From Microbispora triticiradicis (GTDB taxonomy: Bacteria; Actinomycetota; Actinomycetes; Streptosporangiales; Streptosporangiaceae), in contig QFZU02000049.1 of the NCBI GenBank assembly GCA_003260025.2, positions 1 through 64,000 on the forward strand: 64,000 bases of DNA, written 5' to 3'. Below the pieces are notes generated by a model. It did no database searches. It was not told where the DNA came from and worked only from the letters and a program-made list of their open reading frames with translations. Made by a program: the position numbers and the translations under genes. Position 1 is the stretch's first letter. The number at the start of each line of letters is the position of its first letter. Below are positions 47,383 through 56,758 of the stretch, piece after piece.

Positions 47383-49902
47383 TCAGGAGCAGGTGGTGCC
47401 GTTGAGGGTGAAGGCGGTGGGTTTGGCGTTGGCGCCGGTGTAGGTGCCCTGGAAGCCGATCTGGACGGACTGGCCGGCACCGATGGTCTTGTTCCAGTCG
47501 AGGTTCGCCGCGGTGACGGCGGTCCCGGTCTGCGTCCAGGTGGCCGACCAGCCGGGCGGGGAGATCTTCTGATTGCCGGGGAAGGCGAACTTCAGGGTCC
47601 AGCCGTTGATCGTCGTGGTCCCGGCGTTGGTGATCGTGACGGTCGCGGTGAACCCGCCTCCCCAGTCGTTGGTCGCGTACGCGACCTTGCACGTGCCCCC
47701 GGACGAAGGCGACACAGAAGGCGACGCAGAAGGGGACACAGAAGGGGACGCAGAAGGGGACGCAGAAGGGGACGCAGAAGGCGACGCTGAGGGAGATGCA
47801 GAGGGCGACGCCGACGGTGATGCGGACGGTGATGCGGAGGGGGACGCAGAGGGCGACGCCGACGGTGATGCGGACGGGGACGCCGAGGGCGAGGCCGACG
47901 GGGAGGGTCCGGTTCCCGGCGGGGTGCCCCAGAGCAGCCTGCCGTCGTTGCCGTACAGCGTCATGCGGTCGGCGCCCTTCGCCGACCAGTCGTTGGACGG
48001 GTCCCAGGTCGCGCCGTCGGCCACGCCGATCCTGAGCTGCACCTCGCGGCGGAACTCCGACTGGCCGCCGGGGAAGATGAGCGTGCCGGTGCAGTCGACC
48101 TCGGCGTAGTACGTCCGGCCCTCCAGCAGGTGCGGCCCGGTGGGCTGCTTGCACTGGGTGTAGGACGTGCTCACGGTGACCTGGCTCGCCGTCGTCGAGC
48201 CGTCGAGCGTGAAGTAGTAGCGGAACTTCGCCCGGTCGAGCACGGTCGCGGGCCAGGCCGACTTGTTGATGACGAAGGTCTTGGCCGCCGTCTCCCGGGT
48301 GGTGTGGGTGATCGTCGGCTCCAGGGAGAACTCCGGGCCGTCGGGCGTCTCGCGTGGCAGCGTCGCGAGGGGCGACCCGCCGTACGCGCCGTAGAGGACG
48401 GCGAGCGAGCTGGTGATGCCGGAGTTGAAGTCGAGCGCGACCTCGTTCTTGACGTAGTCGCCCCGGCTGTCGGTGTAGGCGTCGGCGCCGTCCGGGCCGC
48501 CGACCAGCGCGCCGTACAGGATGTGCCTGCTCACGGTGGGTTCGCCGTCGGGACCGGCGTTGGTCCAGGAGCCGTGCGCGCCGCGGTGGTGGGGGTTGCG
48601 CGGCGGGTTGGTCCCGAACCCGATCATGTAGCTGGAGTGGCGCGGGTTGTCGCCGAGCGCGTAGTCGATCTGGCGCTTGCCGAAGTCGTGGTAGCGGGCG
48701 CGGAGCGAGCTGGACGAGCCGAGATAGTCCGCGTACCTCAGCGCGACGAACGCGGTGTTGGCCGCCATGCGCAGCGAGGCCCAGTAGAAGATGTACGCGA
48801 GGCCGCCGGGGGTGATCGTGCCCTTCTTGCCCTTGTAGCCCACGGTCCAGTAGTCAAGGTAGCGCTGGACGTCGTCCTTGTACTTCTGCTCGCCGGTCAG
48901 CTCGGCCATCTGCTCGTAGACGGCGTACTGCTTGTCGTTCCAGCCGAAGCCGAAGTTGAAGACGGGCACCTGGACGCCGTTGCTCCCGGGGTCTTCCTGG
49001 GTGCCCATCTTGGGATAGAACTCGCGGGCCCGGTCGAGGTAGCTCGCGGTGCCCGTGGCCCGGTAGAGCCAGACGGACGCCCAGGCCAGCTCGTCCCAGT
49101 ACATCTTCGTGGCGCCCTCGACCTGGCCGCCCTCGCCGGTGGAGTTGTAGAAGCCCTGCGCGGCGCTGACGCAGTTCACGTACGCCGTGTCGCGGCCGTT
49201 GGTCCCCTTGGTCGTGTCGGCGAACGTGAACAGCTGCCTGGCGTGCGTCAGCAGCGTGTCGGCGTACGACGGGTCGGTCGGCCGGAAGACGATCGACGAC
49301 GCGGCCATCGCGGCGGCGGTCTCGGCCGCCACGTCGGTGCCGGGACACGACGCAGTGATCTTGTAGACCGGCCGCTTGTGGCCCTTGGCCTCGACGGTCT
49401 CGGGCGCACCCCAGTAGGAGTGGTCCTCGCCGCCGTCGCCGACCTGGACGTAGAGGACGTTCGGCTCGGGATGGGCGTTGATGAAGTAGTCGCCCGACTG
49501 CCGGAGCGTGTTCAGCAGGTACGGCAGCTGGCCCGACCTCTCGTAGGCCGACCGGTAGTCGACGCCGCCCCAGGCCAGGGTGGTGGTCATGGAGGCCATC
49601 GGGAAGCCGAACTTCACATGGTCGCCGGCGTCGTAGAAGCCGCCCGACAGGTCGACTCCGGCGGACTTCCCGTCGTTCACGGTCGAGTCGGCCCGCCAGG
49701 CCACCCGGTTCGTGGACGGCAGATGGCCCGACTCCTGCGCCTCGTAGAACAGGAACGACTTCTGCAGCGCCTCGCCGTAGGCGAACGTGGCGGCGGAGGC
49801 GGGAGCCCCGCCGGAAATGCCGGACAACACGGCGCCGGTCGACACTGTCACGGCCAGTGCCGTCGCGGTGCTCGCGCTCAGCAGCCGTCGCGGTAGTCGC
49901 AT
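47383..49902 (-). CDS. GH9 cellulase, GH9-CBM3c-CBM2 with long PSAS linker
   Basis: An 839-residue exported cellulase, paralogous to the neighbour. A signal peptide (to about residue 38) precedes the GH9 domain, with Asp91/Asp94 in FYDAGDHVKFG, NPRHSSYMIGFGTNPP and VKNEVALDFNSG. A CBM3c (about 490-640) is joined by a long linker of Pro-Ser-Ala-Ser repeats to a C-terminal CBM2 (CKVAYATNDW...TLNGTTCS). It lacks the FnIII of the other gene. ATG at 49902 chosen because it starts a signal peptide and follows GGGGGCATTTTC; the frame is open 29 codons further upstream. Expected to act with the other GH9 and the FnIII-CBM2 protein on crystalline cellulose. Confidence 0.95.
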   Translation of the reverse strand: MRLPRRLLSASTATALAVTVSTGAVLSGISGGAPASAATFAYGEALQKSFLFYEAQESGHLPSTNRVAWRADSTVNDGKSAGVDLSGGFYDAGDHVKFGFPMASMTTTLAWGGVDYRSAYERSGQLPYLLNTLRQSGDYFINAHPEPNVLYVQVGDGGEDHSYWGAPETVEAKGHKRPVYKITASCPGTDVAAETAAAMAASSIVFRPTDPSYADTLLTHARQLFTFADTTKGTNGRDTAYVNCVSAAQGFYNSTGEGGQVEGATKMYWDELAWASVWLYRATGTASYLDRAREFYPKMGTQEDPGSNGVQVPVFNFGFGWNDKQYAVYEQMAELTGEQKYKDDVQRYLDYWTVGYKGKKGTITPGGLAYIFYWASLRMAANTAFVALRYADYLGSSSSLRARYHDFGKRQIDYALGDNPRHSSYMIGFGTNPPRNPHHRGAHGSWTNAGPDGEPTVSRHILYGALVGGPDGADAYTDSRGDYVKNEVALDFNSGITSSLAVLYGAYGGSPLATLPRETPDGPEFSLEPTITHTTRETAAKTFVINKSAWPATVLDRAKFRYYFTLDGSTTASQVTVSTSYTQCKQPTGPHLLEGRTYYAEVDCTGTLIFPGGQSEFRREVQLRIGVADGATWDPSNDWSAKGADRMTLYGNDGRLLWGTPPGTGPSPSASPSASPSASPSASPSASPSASPSASPSASPSASPSASPSASPSASPSASPSVSPSASPSVSPSSGGTCKVAYATNDWGGGFTATVTITNAGTTTINGWTLKFAFPGNQKISPPGWSATWTQTGTAVTAANLDWNKTIGAGQSVQIGFQGTYTGANAKPTAFTLNGTTCS
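47700..47912 (-). repeat. 6/12-bp repeat coding for the Pro-Ser-Ala-Ser linker
   Basis: Roughly 210 bases of imperfect GACGCAGAAGGG-type repeats (plus strand) encode PSAS units on the minus strand. The third positions drift (GAA, GAG, GAC, GGT), so the peptide is kept while the DNA varies. Confidence 0.85.
49202..49276 (-). repeat. 75-bp identical tract shared by the two GH9 genes, copy 2
   Basis: Partner of 46670-46744, no mismatches. Confidence 0.85.
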
Positions 49903-50150
49903 GAAAATGCCCCCAGGGATGACGTACGGGCGGGACGACCGGAAAGGGATCCCGCCCGGATCGTGCGTACGGGACCTGGCGCGCTCCAAGCGCGGCCCCG
50001 GACGCAGGGCCGTCCGTACAGGTCAGGGGCGTCGCAGCGAGCCGGGGAAGTGAAACTTTCAGCACGGGCCCGGCCGCTGTGAAGGCATGGCGACCGCGAA
50101 TTAACCGTGCCGGACATTTCGAGAAACGCCGCGTACCTAGCGTCCGAGTC

Positions 50151-50903
50151 GTGGATGCAGGGCTGTATACAACACCGGACACGGGCTCGGCCGGGAGGAC
50201 GAAACTCCGGCGGGAGCAGGTCTACGGCGAGTTGCGCCGGCGGCTGATGCTCGGCGAGTTCGCGATCCGGTCCCGGCTGGTGGAGGAGCGGATCGCCGCG
50301 CTGCTGGAGGTCTCCAGGACCCCGGTACGCGAGGCGCTGGTCCGCCTCCTCGCCGACGGCCTGGTGGAGCGGGGCCAGGACGGTGGTTACTACGTCGCCC
50401 AGCCCGACCTGCACGACCTCAGAGACCTCTACGAACTGCGGGTGACTCTGGAACTGCGCGGGATCAGCCGCGCGCTGGAGCCGGCCGTACGCGGGCACGA
50501 CCCGGCGGTGCTGGAACCCCTGCGCGACCAGTGGCGCGCGCTGCGGGACGACCAGCCGGAGCCCGACCCGCAGTTCGTGGTGATGGACGAGGACTTCCAC
50601 GTCACGATGAGCCGCGCCTCGGGGAACGCGGCGCTCACGAGCACCCTCGCGTCCGTCAACGCGCGGATCAGAGCGGTGCGCATGTACGACTTCCTGACCG
50701 CCGACCGCATCACCCTCACGATCCTGCAGCACCTGGAGATCGTCGAGGAGGTCCTCGCCGGGCGTCTTGAGGACGCCCTGACCGCGATGCGCCGGCACGT
50801 CGGGGAGTCGATGGACGTCGTCGAGCGCAGGGCCGCTCGCGCGATCACCCAGATGGCCCTCAACCGAGGCAGGCGCCATGACGTTGACCGAGGCTCCCAC
50901 TGA
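50151..50903 (+). CDS. GntR-family (FCD/FadR-type) transcriptional regulator
   Basis: A 250-residue regulator. The N-terminal winged helix ([13 protein letters not shown]...[30 protein letters not shown], in parts) is typical GntR. The FCD effector domain follows, with the metal-site pattern [15 protein letters not shown] and later histidines (HLEIV, RRHVGES). FCD regulators usually sense small carboxylates, here perhaps biuret, allophanate or a related compound. GTG at 50151 is used; a TACCTA box at about 50134 would place the transcript start near it, so it may be leaderless. It overlaps the ABC ATPase gene by 26 bases and leads the operon. Confidence 0.88.
   Translation: MDAGLYTTPDTGSAGRTKLRREQVYGELRRRLMLGEFAIRSRLVEERIAALLEVSRTPVREALVRLLADGLVERGQDGGYYVAQPDLHDLRDLYELRVTLELRGISRALEPAVRGHDPAVLEPLRDQWRALRDDQPEPDPQFVVMDEDFHVTMSRASGNAALTSTLASVNARIRAVRMYDFLTADRITLTILQHLEIVEEVLAGRLEDALTAMRRHVGESMDVVERRAARAITQMALNRGRRHDVDRGSH
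50163..50172. promoter_or_regulatory. GntR/FCD-like operator at the start of the regulator gene
   Basis: CTGTATACAA contains the palindrome TGTATACA, close to the TNGTNNNACNA consensus of FadR-type regulators. It lies 12 bases inside the regulator gene and could serve autoregulation by roadblock. Confidence 0.4.
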
Positions 50904-52398
50904 CCATCCCCTGCTCGCGGCTCGCGGCCTGACCCGGGCGTTCGGCGACGTCGTCGCCAACGACGGGGTCGACTTCGACGTACGGCCCGGCGAGGTGCAC
51001 GCCCTCGTCGGGGAGAACGGCGCGGGCAAGAGCACCCTTCTCAAGCTCATCTACGGCGTGCACCGGCCCGACGCGGGTGACCTGGTGGTGGACGGCACGC
51101 CCGTGCGGGTCGGCAGCCCGGCCGCCGCCCGGTCCCTCGGGATCGGCATGGTCTTCCAGGACCTGCGGCTGGTCCCCGCGCTGACCGTGACGGAGAACGT
51201 CGCGCTCGCGATGCCCGGCAGGCTCAGGCCTGCCGCGCTCGCGCGGCGCATCGCGGCCGCCGCCGAGGAGTACGGCCTCGCCGTGGACCCGCACGCGAAG
51301 GTCGCCCACCTTTCCATCGGCGAGCGCCAGCGCGCCGAGATCCTGAAGGTCCTCCTCACGGGCAGCCGGGTGATCATCCTGGACGAGCCGACCAGCGTGC
51401 TGGCCCCCCAGGAGGTCTCCGCCCTCTTCCAGGTCGTCCGGCGGCTGCGCGGCCTCGGGTACGGCGTCGTCATCGTCACCCACAAGCTGGGTGAGGTCAG
51501 GGCCGTCGCCGACCGGGTCACCGTGCTGCGCGGCGGCCGGGTGATCACCGGCGGGGCGGACCCCGGGGCGTACGACGACGCCGAGCTGGTGGAGGCGATG
51601 GTGGGCCGGGCGGTGCCGCCGCTGCCCGCCGACCGCCCCGCGCCGCCGCCCGGCCGTACGGCCGCGCTCTCCCTCACGGGGGTGAGCGCGTACGGCGACA
51701 ACGGGGTGCTCCGGCTGCGCGACGTCACGCTCGACGTGCTGCCCGGCGAGGTCGTCGGGGTCGCGGGCGTGGCGGGCAGCGGCCAGCGGGAGCTGTGCGA
51801 GGTCGCCTGCGGCCTGCGCCCGGCCGCGACGGGTGTGGTCGCGGTCGCGGGCGAGGCGCTCACCGGCCCGTCCGGGCGGGTCGCCGAGGTGCCGGAGGAC
51901 CCGCTGGCCGACGCTGTCGTCCCCGGGCTCACGGTCGTCGAGCACGTCGCGCTCGGCCTGCCGCGCAGGCCGCGGCGGCGGCTGAACGTCGACTGGCGGC
52001 GGGTGGCCGAGATCTCCCGCGACCTGGAAGGCCGCGCCGGGCTCGGCATGGCCGCGGCCCGCCGCAGGGTCGCCGAACTGTCCGGCGGCAACGTCCAGCG
52101 GGTCATGCTCACCCGGGCACTCGCCCGTGACGACGCCGCGCTGGTCGTCGCGGCCTACCCCAGCCGGGGCCTCGACATCGCGACCACCCGGCGTACGCAG
52201 GAACTGCTCCTGGAGCGGGCGGCGGCGGGCGCGGGCGTGCTCGTCGTCTCCGAGGACCTCGACGAGCTCATCGCGATCAGCGACCGCATCGCCGTCCTGC
52301 ACGACGGCCACCTCGCGGGCGTCGTGGCGGCGCGCGGCGCCGACCGGCAGGAGATCGGACGCCTCATGCTCGGCGGTGCGATCGGTGGTGCGGCATGA
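50878..52398 (+). CDS. ABC transporter ATPase (two-domain, BMP/YufO type)
   Basis: A 506-residue fused ATPase with two nucleotide-binding domains. Domain 1 is intact: [26 protein letters not shown]. Domain 2 has a degenerate Walker A (GVAGSGQRE), LSGGNVQRV and a Walker B in which the catalytic Glu is replaced ([11 protein letters not shown]). This asymmetry is normal for RbsA/YufO-type ATPases of nucleoside-type importers. It precedes two permeases and a BMP-family binding protein with overlapping genes, so the four form one importer. Confidence 0.92.
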   Translation: MTLTEAPTDHPLLAARGLTRAFGDVVANDGVDFDVRPGEVHALVGENGAGKSTLLKLIYGVHRPDAGDLVVDGTPVRVGSPAAARSLGIGMVFQDLRLVPALTVTENVALAMPGRLRPAALARRIAAAAEEYGLAVDPHAKVAHLSIGERQRAEILKVLLTGSRVIILDEPTSVLAPQEVSALFQVVRRLRGLGYGVVIVTHKLGEVRAVADRVTVLRGGRVITGGADPGAYDDAELVEAMVGRAVPPLPADRPAPPPGRTAALSLTGVSAYGDNGVLRLRDVTLDVLPGEVVGVAGVAGSGQRELCEVACGLRPAATGVVAVAGEALTGPSGRVAEVPEDPLADAVVPGLTVVEHVALGLPRRPRRRLNVDWRRVAEISRDLEGRAGLGMAAARRRVAELSGGNVQRVMLTRALARDDAALVVAAYPSRGLDIATTRRTQELLLERAAAGAGVLVVSEDLDELIAISDRIAVLHDGHLAGVVAARGADRQEIGRLMLGGAIGGAA

Positions 52399-53444
52399 CG
52401 GCCACGCTCACGCGGCCCGCGGTAGCCGACCGGACCGCCTCCCCGGTCAGGACGGCGCTGAGGACGGCGGCGCGGTGGATCGGGGCGCTCGCCGGGGCCG
52501 TGGCGCTGTTCGCCGTTCTCCTGCTGGCCAAGGGGGTCGACCCGGTCGCGGCGCTGACCGGCATGGTCGCGCAGGCGTTCACCGGGCCGAGCCTGGAGCA
52601 GATCGTCATCAAGGCGACCCCACTGGTCCTCGGCGCGATGGCGGTCGTGCTGCCCGCCCGGGCCGGACTCACCAACGTCGGCGGCGAGGGGCAGATCCTC
52701 ATCGGGGCCGTCGCGGGCGCGGGCGTGGGCCTGTCCGTCCCCGGGCCGGCCGCGCTGCCGCTCATGCTGCTCGCCGGGGCGGGCGGCGGCGCCCTGTGGG
52801 CGGGCGTGGCGGCGGCGATGCGGCTGGTGGTGGGGGTCAACGAGGCCGTCACCACGCTGCTGCTCAACTACGTGGCGCTCGACGTCATGCTCTACCTCAT
52901 CTACGAGCCGTGGAAGGACCCGCACGGCTCCGGGCAGCCGGCCACCCGCCCACTGGAGATCGTCCAGCGGATGCCGCTGGTCAGCGGCACCGCCGTCCAC
53001 ATGGGGATCGTCGTCGCCCTGCTCGTCGCCGTCGCCGTGTGGCTGGTGCTGCGCGGCACGTCGTTCGGCTTCCACCTGTCGGTCGTCGGCGGCAACCCCG
53101 AGGCGGCCCGCCGCGCCGGGCTGCCGGTGGCGCGGCTGATCCTCGCGGCCATGCTGCTCGGCGGGGCGTTCGCGGGGCTGGCCGGAGCCGTCCACCTCGC
53201 CGGGGTCGAGTTCAAGCTCAGGCCCGGGCTCACCACGAACATCGGCTACATCGCGTTCCTCGCCGCCTGGCTCGCCCGGCACCGGCCGCTGCCGGCCGTG
53301 GGGGCGGCGCTGCTGCTCGCCGCGGTCACGGTGGCCGGCGACAGCCTCCAGCTCGACAGCGGGCTGCCGGCCGCGACCGTGAACGTCCTGATGGGCCTCG
53401 TCCTGCTCGCCGTACTCGGATGGAGTCGCCATGCTCGTCGTTGA
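52395..53444 (+). CDS. ABC transporter permease (YufP-like)
   Basis: A 349-residue inner-membrane permease with about eight to ten helices and the family block [14 protein letters not shown] and [16 protein letters not shown], as in nucleoside-type BPD_transp_2 permeases. ATGA overlap with the ATPase and 14-base overlap with the next permease. Confidence 0.92.
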   Translation: MTATLTRPAVADRTASPVRTALRTAARWIGALAGAVALFAVLLLAKGVDPVAALTGMVAQAFTGPSLEQIVIKATPLVLGAMAVVLPARAGLTNVGGEGQILIGAVAGAGVGLSVPGPAALPLMLLAGAGGGALWAGVAAAMRLVVGVNEAVTTLLLNYVALDVMLYLIYEPWKDPHGSGQPATRPLEIVQRMPLVSGTAVHMGIVVALLVAVAVWLVLRGTSFGFHLSVVGGNPEAARRAGLPVARLILAAMLLGGAFAGLAGAVHLAGVEFKLRPGLTTNIGYIAFLAAWLARHRPLPAVGAALLLAAVTVAGDSLQLDSGLPAATVNVLMGLVLLAVLGWSRHARR

Positions 53445-54333
53445 CGTGCTCGCCGGAGGGGTCAGGGGCGGGACCGCGATCATGTTCGCCGCGCTCGGCG
53501 AGACGCTGGCCGAGCGGGCCGGGGTGGTCAACCTCGGCACCGAGGGCTGCATGCTGGTCGGCGCGCTCGGCGGCTACGCCGTCGCGGCGGAGACCGGGAG
53601 CCCCTGGCTCGGCCTGCTGGCCGGGGCGCTCGCGGGCGCGCTGCTCGGGCTGGTGCACGCCGCCGCCGTCCTGTGGCGGGGCGCCGACCAGTTCGCCACC
53701 GGCCTCACGCTCATGTTCCTCGGGCTCGGCCTCACCTCGCTGTTCGGCGCGGCGTACGTCGGCAGTCCCGCCCCCGGGTTCGACCCGGTGCCGGTGCCGG
53801 TGCTCGGCGATCTCCCGATCGTGGGGGAGATCCTGTTCCGGCACGACCCGGTGACCTACCTGTCGTTCGCCGTCGCGCCCCTGCTGTGGTTCCTCCTCGG
53901 CCGCACCAGGACCGGCCTGCTGGTCCGCACGGCCGGGGAGCGCGCCGACGTGCTGCACGCGCACGGGCACTCGCCCGCCCTGGTCCGCGCCGCCGCCGTG
54001 GTGGCCGGCGCCGGGCTGGCCGGGCTCGGCGGGGCCCAGCTCTCCACGGCGTACGCCCACGCCTGGTTCGAGGGCATGACGGCGGGCCGGGGCTTCATCG
54101 CGGTCGCGCTCGTCATCTTCGCCGCCTGGCGTCCCCTGTGGGTGATGGCCGGGTCGTACCTGTTCGGCGCCGCGCTCGCCGTGGCGCCGGCGCTGCAGGC
54201 CCGCGGGCAGGCGCTCAACCAGTTCGCCCTCGATGCCCTGCCCTTCGTCATCACCCTCGTCATCCTCGCGATCCTCGGCAGGCGCACGCTGCGCGCCGCC
54301 CCCGAGGAACTCCGCCGCGTCTTCGCTCGCTAG
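53431..54333 (+). CDS. ABC transporter permease (YufQ-like)
   Basis: A 300-residue permease of the same family: GVVNLGTEGCMLVGALGG and ATGLTLMFLGLGLTSL are the characteristic segments. It should pair with the 349-residue permease to form the transmembrane channel. The binding-protein gene begins 12 bases later. Confidence 0.92.
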   Translation: MLVVDVLAGGVRGGTAIMFAALGETLAERAGVVNLGTEGCMLVGALGGYAVAAETGSPWLGLLAGALAGALLGLVHAAAVLWRGADQFATGLTLMFLGLGLTSLFGAAYVGSPAPGFDPVPVPVLGDLPIVGEILFRHDPVTYLSFAVAPLLWFLLGRTRTGLLVRTAGERADVLHAHGHSPALVRAAAVVAGAGLAGLGGAQLSTAYAHAWFEGMTAGRGFIAVALVIFAAWRPLWVMAGSYLFGAALAVAPALQARGQALNQFALDALPFVITLVILAILGRRTLRAAPEELRRVFAR

Positions 54334-54345
54334 CCGGGAGACCCC

Positions 54346-55500
54346 ATGCGCACGATCATCGCCGGGGCGGCCCTCACCGCCCTCGCCGTCCTCTCCACCC
54401 TCACGACCGCCTGCTCCGCCAACACCGCAGGGACCGCCGCGCCCGCCGCCCCGGGCGGCGCCGCGCCCGGCAAGGACTCGCCCGCCGTCGGTTTCGTCTT
54501 CGTCGGCCCGAAGGACGACTACGGCTACAACCAGGCCGCCTACCAGGGCAGCCAGGAGGTGGCCAAGGTGTTCCCGCAGCTGAAGGTGATCACCGCGGAG
54601 AACGTGCCCGAGGACGACAACGCCGCCCGCGTCATGAACAGCATGATCGCCAAGGGCGCCCGGATCATCTTCGCCACGTCGTACGGACACCTGGACGCCG
54701 CGCTCAAGGTGGCCGCCGAGCACCCCGACGTCGTGGTCGTCCAGCAGGGCAACCTCATCACCGGGACCACCCCGCCGAACGCGGGCACGTTCTTCGGCAC
54801 CGTGTACGAGCCCGTGTACCTCGCGGGCATCGCGGCGGGCAAGGCGACGAAGACCGGCAAACTCGGATACGTCTACGCGTTCCCGATCAGCCAGACCATC
54901 GACAACATCGACGCCTTCGAACTCGGCGCCCGCTCGGTGAACCCCACCGTGAAGACGTACGCGGTGAGCACGTCGAGCTGGTGCGACCCGGCGAAGCAGG
55001 CCGAGGCGGCGGCGAACCTCCTCAAGCAGGGCGTCGACGTGATCACCCAGCACCAGGACTGCACCGCGACCGTCATCAAGGCGACGGAGGCGGCCGGCGC
55101 GATGACCGTCGGCTACCACGCCGACGCCTCCGGCATCGCCCCGAAGGGCTGGCTGACCGGGTCGCAGTGGAACTGGGGACCGCTCTACTCCGACATCGTC
55201 CGCACGGCCCTGGCCGGCACGTTCACCGGCTCGAAGTACAACGCGAACTTCCGGGTCGGCTACAAGACCGGCGACAACCCCTTCGTGCAGTCGCCGTACG
55301 GGCCGGGCGTGGACGAGGAGACGAAGAAGCTGGTCGACGCCGCGAAGGAGAGGCTCAGGAACTCCTCGCCCTTCGCCGGGCCGGTGCGCGACCAGGAGGG
55401 CAAGGTCCGCGTCCCCGAGGGCACCGTGCCTGACTACGAGACCATCGAGAAGATCGACTACTTCGTGGAGGGCGTCGTCGGAAGCCTGCCGAAGTCGTGA
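54346..55500 (+). CDS. BMP-family substrate-binding lipoprotein
   Basis: A 384-residue BMP (Med/PnrA-like) binding protein. The lipobox LTTAC gives lipidation at Cys23. The mature part opens with VGFVFVGPKDDYGYNQAAYQG, then NLITGTTPPNAGTFFG and ASGIAPKGWLTGSQWNWG, all typical of the family. BMP proteins bind nucleosides, purines or small amides. With biuret hydrolase and allophanate hydrolase downstream, biuret or a related ureide is the most likely ligand (inference). Confidence 0.92.
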   Translation: MRTIIAGAALTALAVLSTLTTACSANTAGTAAPAAPGGAAPGKDSPAVGFVFVGPKDDYGYNQAAYQGSQEVAKVFPQLKVITAENVPEDDNAARVMNSMIAKGARIIFATSYGHLDAALKVAAEHPDVVVVQQGNLITGTTPPNAGTFFGTVYEPVYLAGIAAGKATKTGKLGYVYAFPISQTIDNIDAFELGARSVNPTVKTYAVSTSSWCDPAKQAEAAANLLKQGVDVITQHQDCTATVIKATEAAGAMTVGYHADASGIAPKGWLTGSQWNWGPLYSDIVRTALAGTFTGSKYNANFRVGYKTGDNPFVQSPYGPGVDEETKKLVDAAKERLRNSSPFAGPVRDQEGKVRVPEGTVPDYETIEKIDYFVEGVVGSLPKS

Positions 55501-55511
55501 GGTCCTCAGTC

Positions 55512-56057
55512 ATGACCACGACCCCGTATCCCTGGCCCTGGCACGGGCGTCTGGACCCGTCCCGGCTCGCCCTGCTCGCCGTGGCCTGCCCGGACCGCGC
55601 CGCCAGAGGGGGGATGGCTGGGGGGACGCCCGGCCTGGAGGAGACGGTGCGCGGCGCAGGCGGCCTGGTGGTCCGGGTGGGGGTCCGCCCGCCGCTGCGC
55701 CCCGCCGGGCCTCCGGTGGCACCGTCGAGCAAGGCTCCGAGTAAGGCTATGGGCGCGGCTCCGGACTGCGACGTCGCGGCGGCGGGGTGGGACGGGTTCC
55801 ACGGCAGCGGCCTCGACGACCTGCTCAGGGCGGCCGGGCGTGACCTGCTGGCGCTCACCGGCTGCTGCCTGGAACTCGGCGTCCACTCGACGATGCGGTC
55901 GGCCAACGACCGGGGGTACGAGTGCCTGCTGGTGGCGGACGCCTGCGCCGCCGCCGACCCCACGCTGGCCGGGGCCGCCCTCTCCATGATCGAAATGTCC
56001 GGCGGGATCTTCGGCGCGGTCGGATCGAGCGCCGCCCTCATCAGGGAGCTGTCATGA
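55512..56057 (+). CDS. Degenerate isochorismatase-fold (BiuH-like) paralogue
   Basis: A 181-residue protein related to the next gene and shorter than its 234 residues. It matches at PYPWPWHG/LDP, and at CCLELGVHSTMRSANDRGYECLL, which keeps the cysteine of the active-site loop, and at the C-terminal GGIFGAVGSSAAL. The catalytic Asp position reads AVACPDRAARGG instead of VDWQVDFCGPGG, so Asp is lost, and the block containing the catalytic Lys (VDKPGKGAF) is replaced. The middle is deleted. It can hardly be an active hydrolase. It may be decaying, or be a regulatory or structural partner. ATG at 55512 follows GAGG; its stop overlaps the BiuH start (ATGA). Confidence 0.7.
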   Translation: MTTTPYPWPWHGRLDPSRLALLAVACPDRAARGGMAGGTPGLEETVRGAGGLVVRVGVRPPLRPAGPPVAPSSKAPSKAMGAAPDCDVAAAGWDGFHGSGLDDLLRAAGRDLLALTGCCLELGVHSTMRSANDRGYECLLVADACAAADPTLAGAALSMIEMSGGIFGAVGSSAALIRELS

Positions 56058-56758
56058 TTTTTCCGGTTGTCGAGGCGGAGCCGTACGCCTGGCCGTACGA
56101 CGGTGGGCTCGATCCCGCCACCACCGCCCTGATCTGCGTCGACTGGCAGGTGGACTTCTGCGGGCCGGGCGGCTACGTGGACATGATGGGCTACGACCTG
56201 TCGCTCACCAGGGCCGGCCTGGAGCCCACCGCGCGGGTGCTCGACGCCTGCCGCGAACGCGGCCTCCTGGTCGTGCACACCCGAGAGGGACACCGGCCCG
56301 ACCTCGCCGACTGCCCGCCCAACAAGCTGTGGCGGTCGCGGCGGATCGGCGCGGGGATCGGCACGGCGGGGCCCTGCGGGCGGATCCTCGTGCGCGGCGA
56401 GCCCGGCTGGGAGATCGTTCCCGAGGTCGCGCCCGTCGAGGGCGAACTCGTGGTGGACAAGCCGGGGAAGGGCGCGTTCTACGCCACCGACCTCGACCTG
56501 CTGCTGCGGACGCGCGGGATCACCCATCTCGTGCTGACCGGGATCACCACCGACGTCTGCGTGCACACGACCATGCGCGAGGCCAACGACCGGGGCTACG
56601 AGTGCCTGCTGCTGTCCGACTGCACGGGCGCGACCGACAAGGGCAACTACGAGGCGGCCCTGAAGATGGTCACCATGCAGGGCGGCGTCTTCGGCGCGGT
56701 CGCCCCGTCCGCCGCGCTCCTCGCGTCGCTCCTCGTCTCGCCTGCCGAGGCTCTGTGA
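56054..56758 (+). CDS. biuH: Biuret hydrolase-like cysteine hydrolase (isochorismatase family)
   Basis: A 234-residue hydrolase expected to cleave biuret to allophanate and ammonia. The triad lies at Asp30 (VDWQVDF), Lys136 (VDKPGKG) and Cys169 (TTDVCVHTTMREANDRG), the same relative positions as Asp36/Lys142/Cys175 of rhizobial biuret hydrolase. Diagnostic segments such as YPW/AWPY, GYVDMMGYDLSL, HTREGHRPDLADCP, RRIGAGIG and GRILVRGEPGW are shared with it. It overlaps the allophanate hydrolase gene by GTGA. Ureidoacrylate amidohydrolase is the alternative, but AtzF next door favours biuret. Confidence 0.88.
   Translation: MIFPVVEAEPYAWPYDGGLDPATTALICVDWQVDFCGPGGYVDMMGYDLSLTRAGLEPTARVLDACRERGLLVVHTREGHRPDLADCPPNKLWRSRRIGAGIGTAGPCGRILVRGEPGWEIVPEVAPVEGELVVDKPGKGAFYATDLDLLLRTRGITHLVLTGITTDVCVHTTMREANDRGYECLLLSDCTGATDKGNYEAALKMVTMQGGVFGAVAPSAALLASLLVSPAEAL

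Noticed and set aside
49977-49990. CelR/CebR-like operator upstream of the GH9 gene
   Set aside because: TGGCGCGCTCCAAG only loosely resembles TGGGAGCGCTCCCA, with mismatches in both half-sites; not enough to call.
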